Shown here in pieces: positions 5,399 to 5,639 of a stretch of 5,639 nucleotides of DNA (positions are counted from its first letter, which is position 1; every line of letters starts with the position of its first letter). This stretch comes from an uncultured Desulfovibrio sp. (lineage in GTDB: Bacteria > Desulfobacterota > Desulfovibrionia > Desulfovibrionales > Desulfovibrionaceae), in NCBI GenBank assembly GCA_937926875.1, contig CALBAX010000102.1, forward strand, positions 1 through 5,639, read 5' to 3'. Below the pieces are notes generated by a model. It was not told where the DNA came from and made no database searches. It worked only from the letters and a program-made list of their open reading frames with translations. A program made the translations under genes and the position numbers.

Positions 5399-5639
5399 AC
5401 GCCTCGCCGGGGCGGGGGAAGGTGACGGTGACGGTCGTACCCGTTCCAAGGGTGCTCTCCAGCGCGACGCGGGCGTGGTGATAGGCCGCAGCGTGCTTCA
5501 CGATGGACAGGCCGAGGCCCGTGCCGCCGATGGCACGCGAATGGCTCTTATCCACGCGGTAGAAGCGCTCGAACACGCGGTCCTGCTCCGCCGCCGGGAT
5601 GCCAATGCCGGTATCCGCCACGCGGAGGACCGGCTGGCC
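5397..5639 (-). CDS. Sensor histidine kinase, C-terminal ATPase domain (PhoR-like), 5' partial at the right edge
   Basis: The last 80 residues of a two-component sensor kinase on the minus strand, convergent with acsB. The frame is open to the window edge, and the GTG at 5621 is an internal Val, so no start is present. The HATPase_c boxes are in order: DTGIGIP (G1), VFERFYRVDKSHSR (F box and ATP lid) and GGTGLGLSIVKH (G2), then a final strand TGTTVTVTFPRP. The phospho-accepting His, N box and sensor domain lie outside the window. FYRVDKS-S-R-GGTGLGLSIVKH is typical of PhoR and related membrane kinases, which usually sit next to an OmpR-type regulator gene, but the stimulus cannot be told from this fragment. 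GC-rich codon use matches acsB. A terminator lies just after the stop, so this is the last gene of its unit. Confidence 0.93.
   Translation of the reverse strand, partial: GQPVLRVADTGIGIPAAEQDRVFERFYRVDKSHSRAIGGTGLGLSIVKHAAAYHHARVALESTLGTGTTVTVTFPRPGEA

Overview
The window appears to join two unrelated genomic backgrounds at about position 3806-3817. The left part (1 to ~3810) has moderate GC, A/T-ending codons and AGGAG-type ribosome binding sites, and its proteins look like those of Lachnospiraceae-type gut Clostridia. The right part (~3812 to 5639) is strongly GC-rich with C/G-ending codons, and suggests a high-GC acetogenic gut Clostridium (an Oscillospiraceae-like relative is a guess). 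Both genes that meet at the join are cut there: a metY-type gene loses its 3' end and an acsB gene loses its 5' end, in different reading frames. The simplest reading is a chimeric (misassembled) metagenomic contig. A real recombination event cannot be excluded from sequence alone.

Left part: ptsI (PTS Enzyme I), open at the left edge with about 40 N-terminal residues missing, then a polytopic membrane protein resembling oligosaccharide repeat-unit polymerases that overlaps the ptsI stop by one base. A good intrinsic terminator closes this unit. A new promoter with a perfect TATAAT box follows, then a PLP-dependent O-acetylhomoserine sulfhydrylase (metY type) that is intact through its PLP lysine before it is cut.

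Right part: the C-terminal 337 residues of acetyl-CoA synthase (AcsB), carrying every A-cluster ligand, then a very strong terminator. Next comes a stretch of about 480 bp without genes, made of nested inverted repeats: an outer 29-bp pair, a 27-bp terminal inverted repeat pair, an inner 137-bp palindromic repeat and a multi-hairpin block. This looks like a MITE-like or composite palindromic intergenic element. A bidirectional terminator separates it from the 3' end of a convergent PhoR-like sensor histidine kinase gene that runs off the right edge.

The genes do not form one system. The left part covers sugar transport phosphorelay, surface polysaccharide and sulfur amino acid synthesis; the right part covers the Wood-Ljungdahl pathway and a two-component sensor. 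I see no evidence for a new multi-gene system. The most notable items are the chimeric join and the nested palindromic element.
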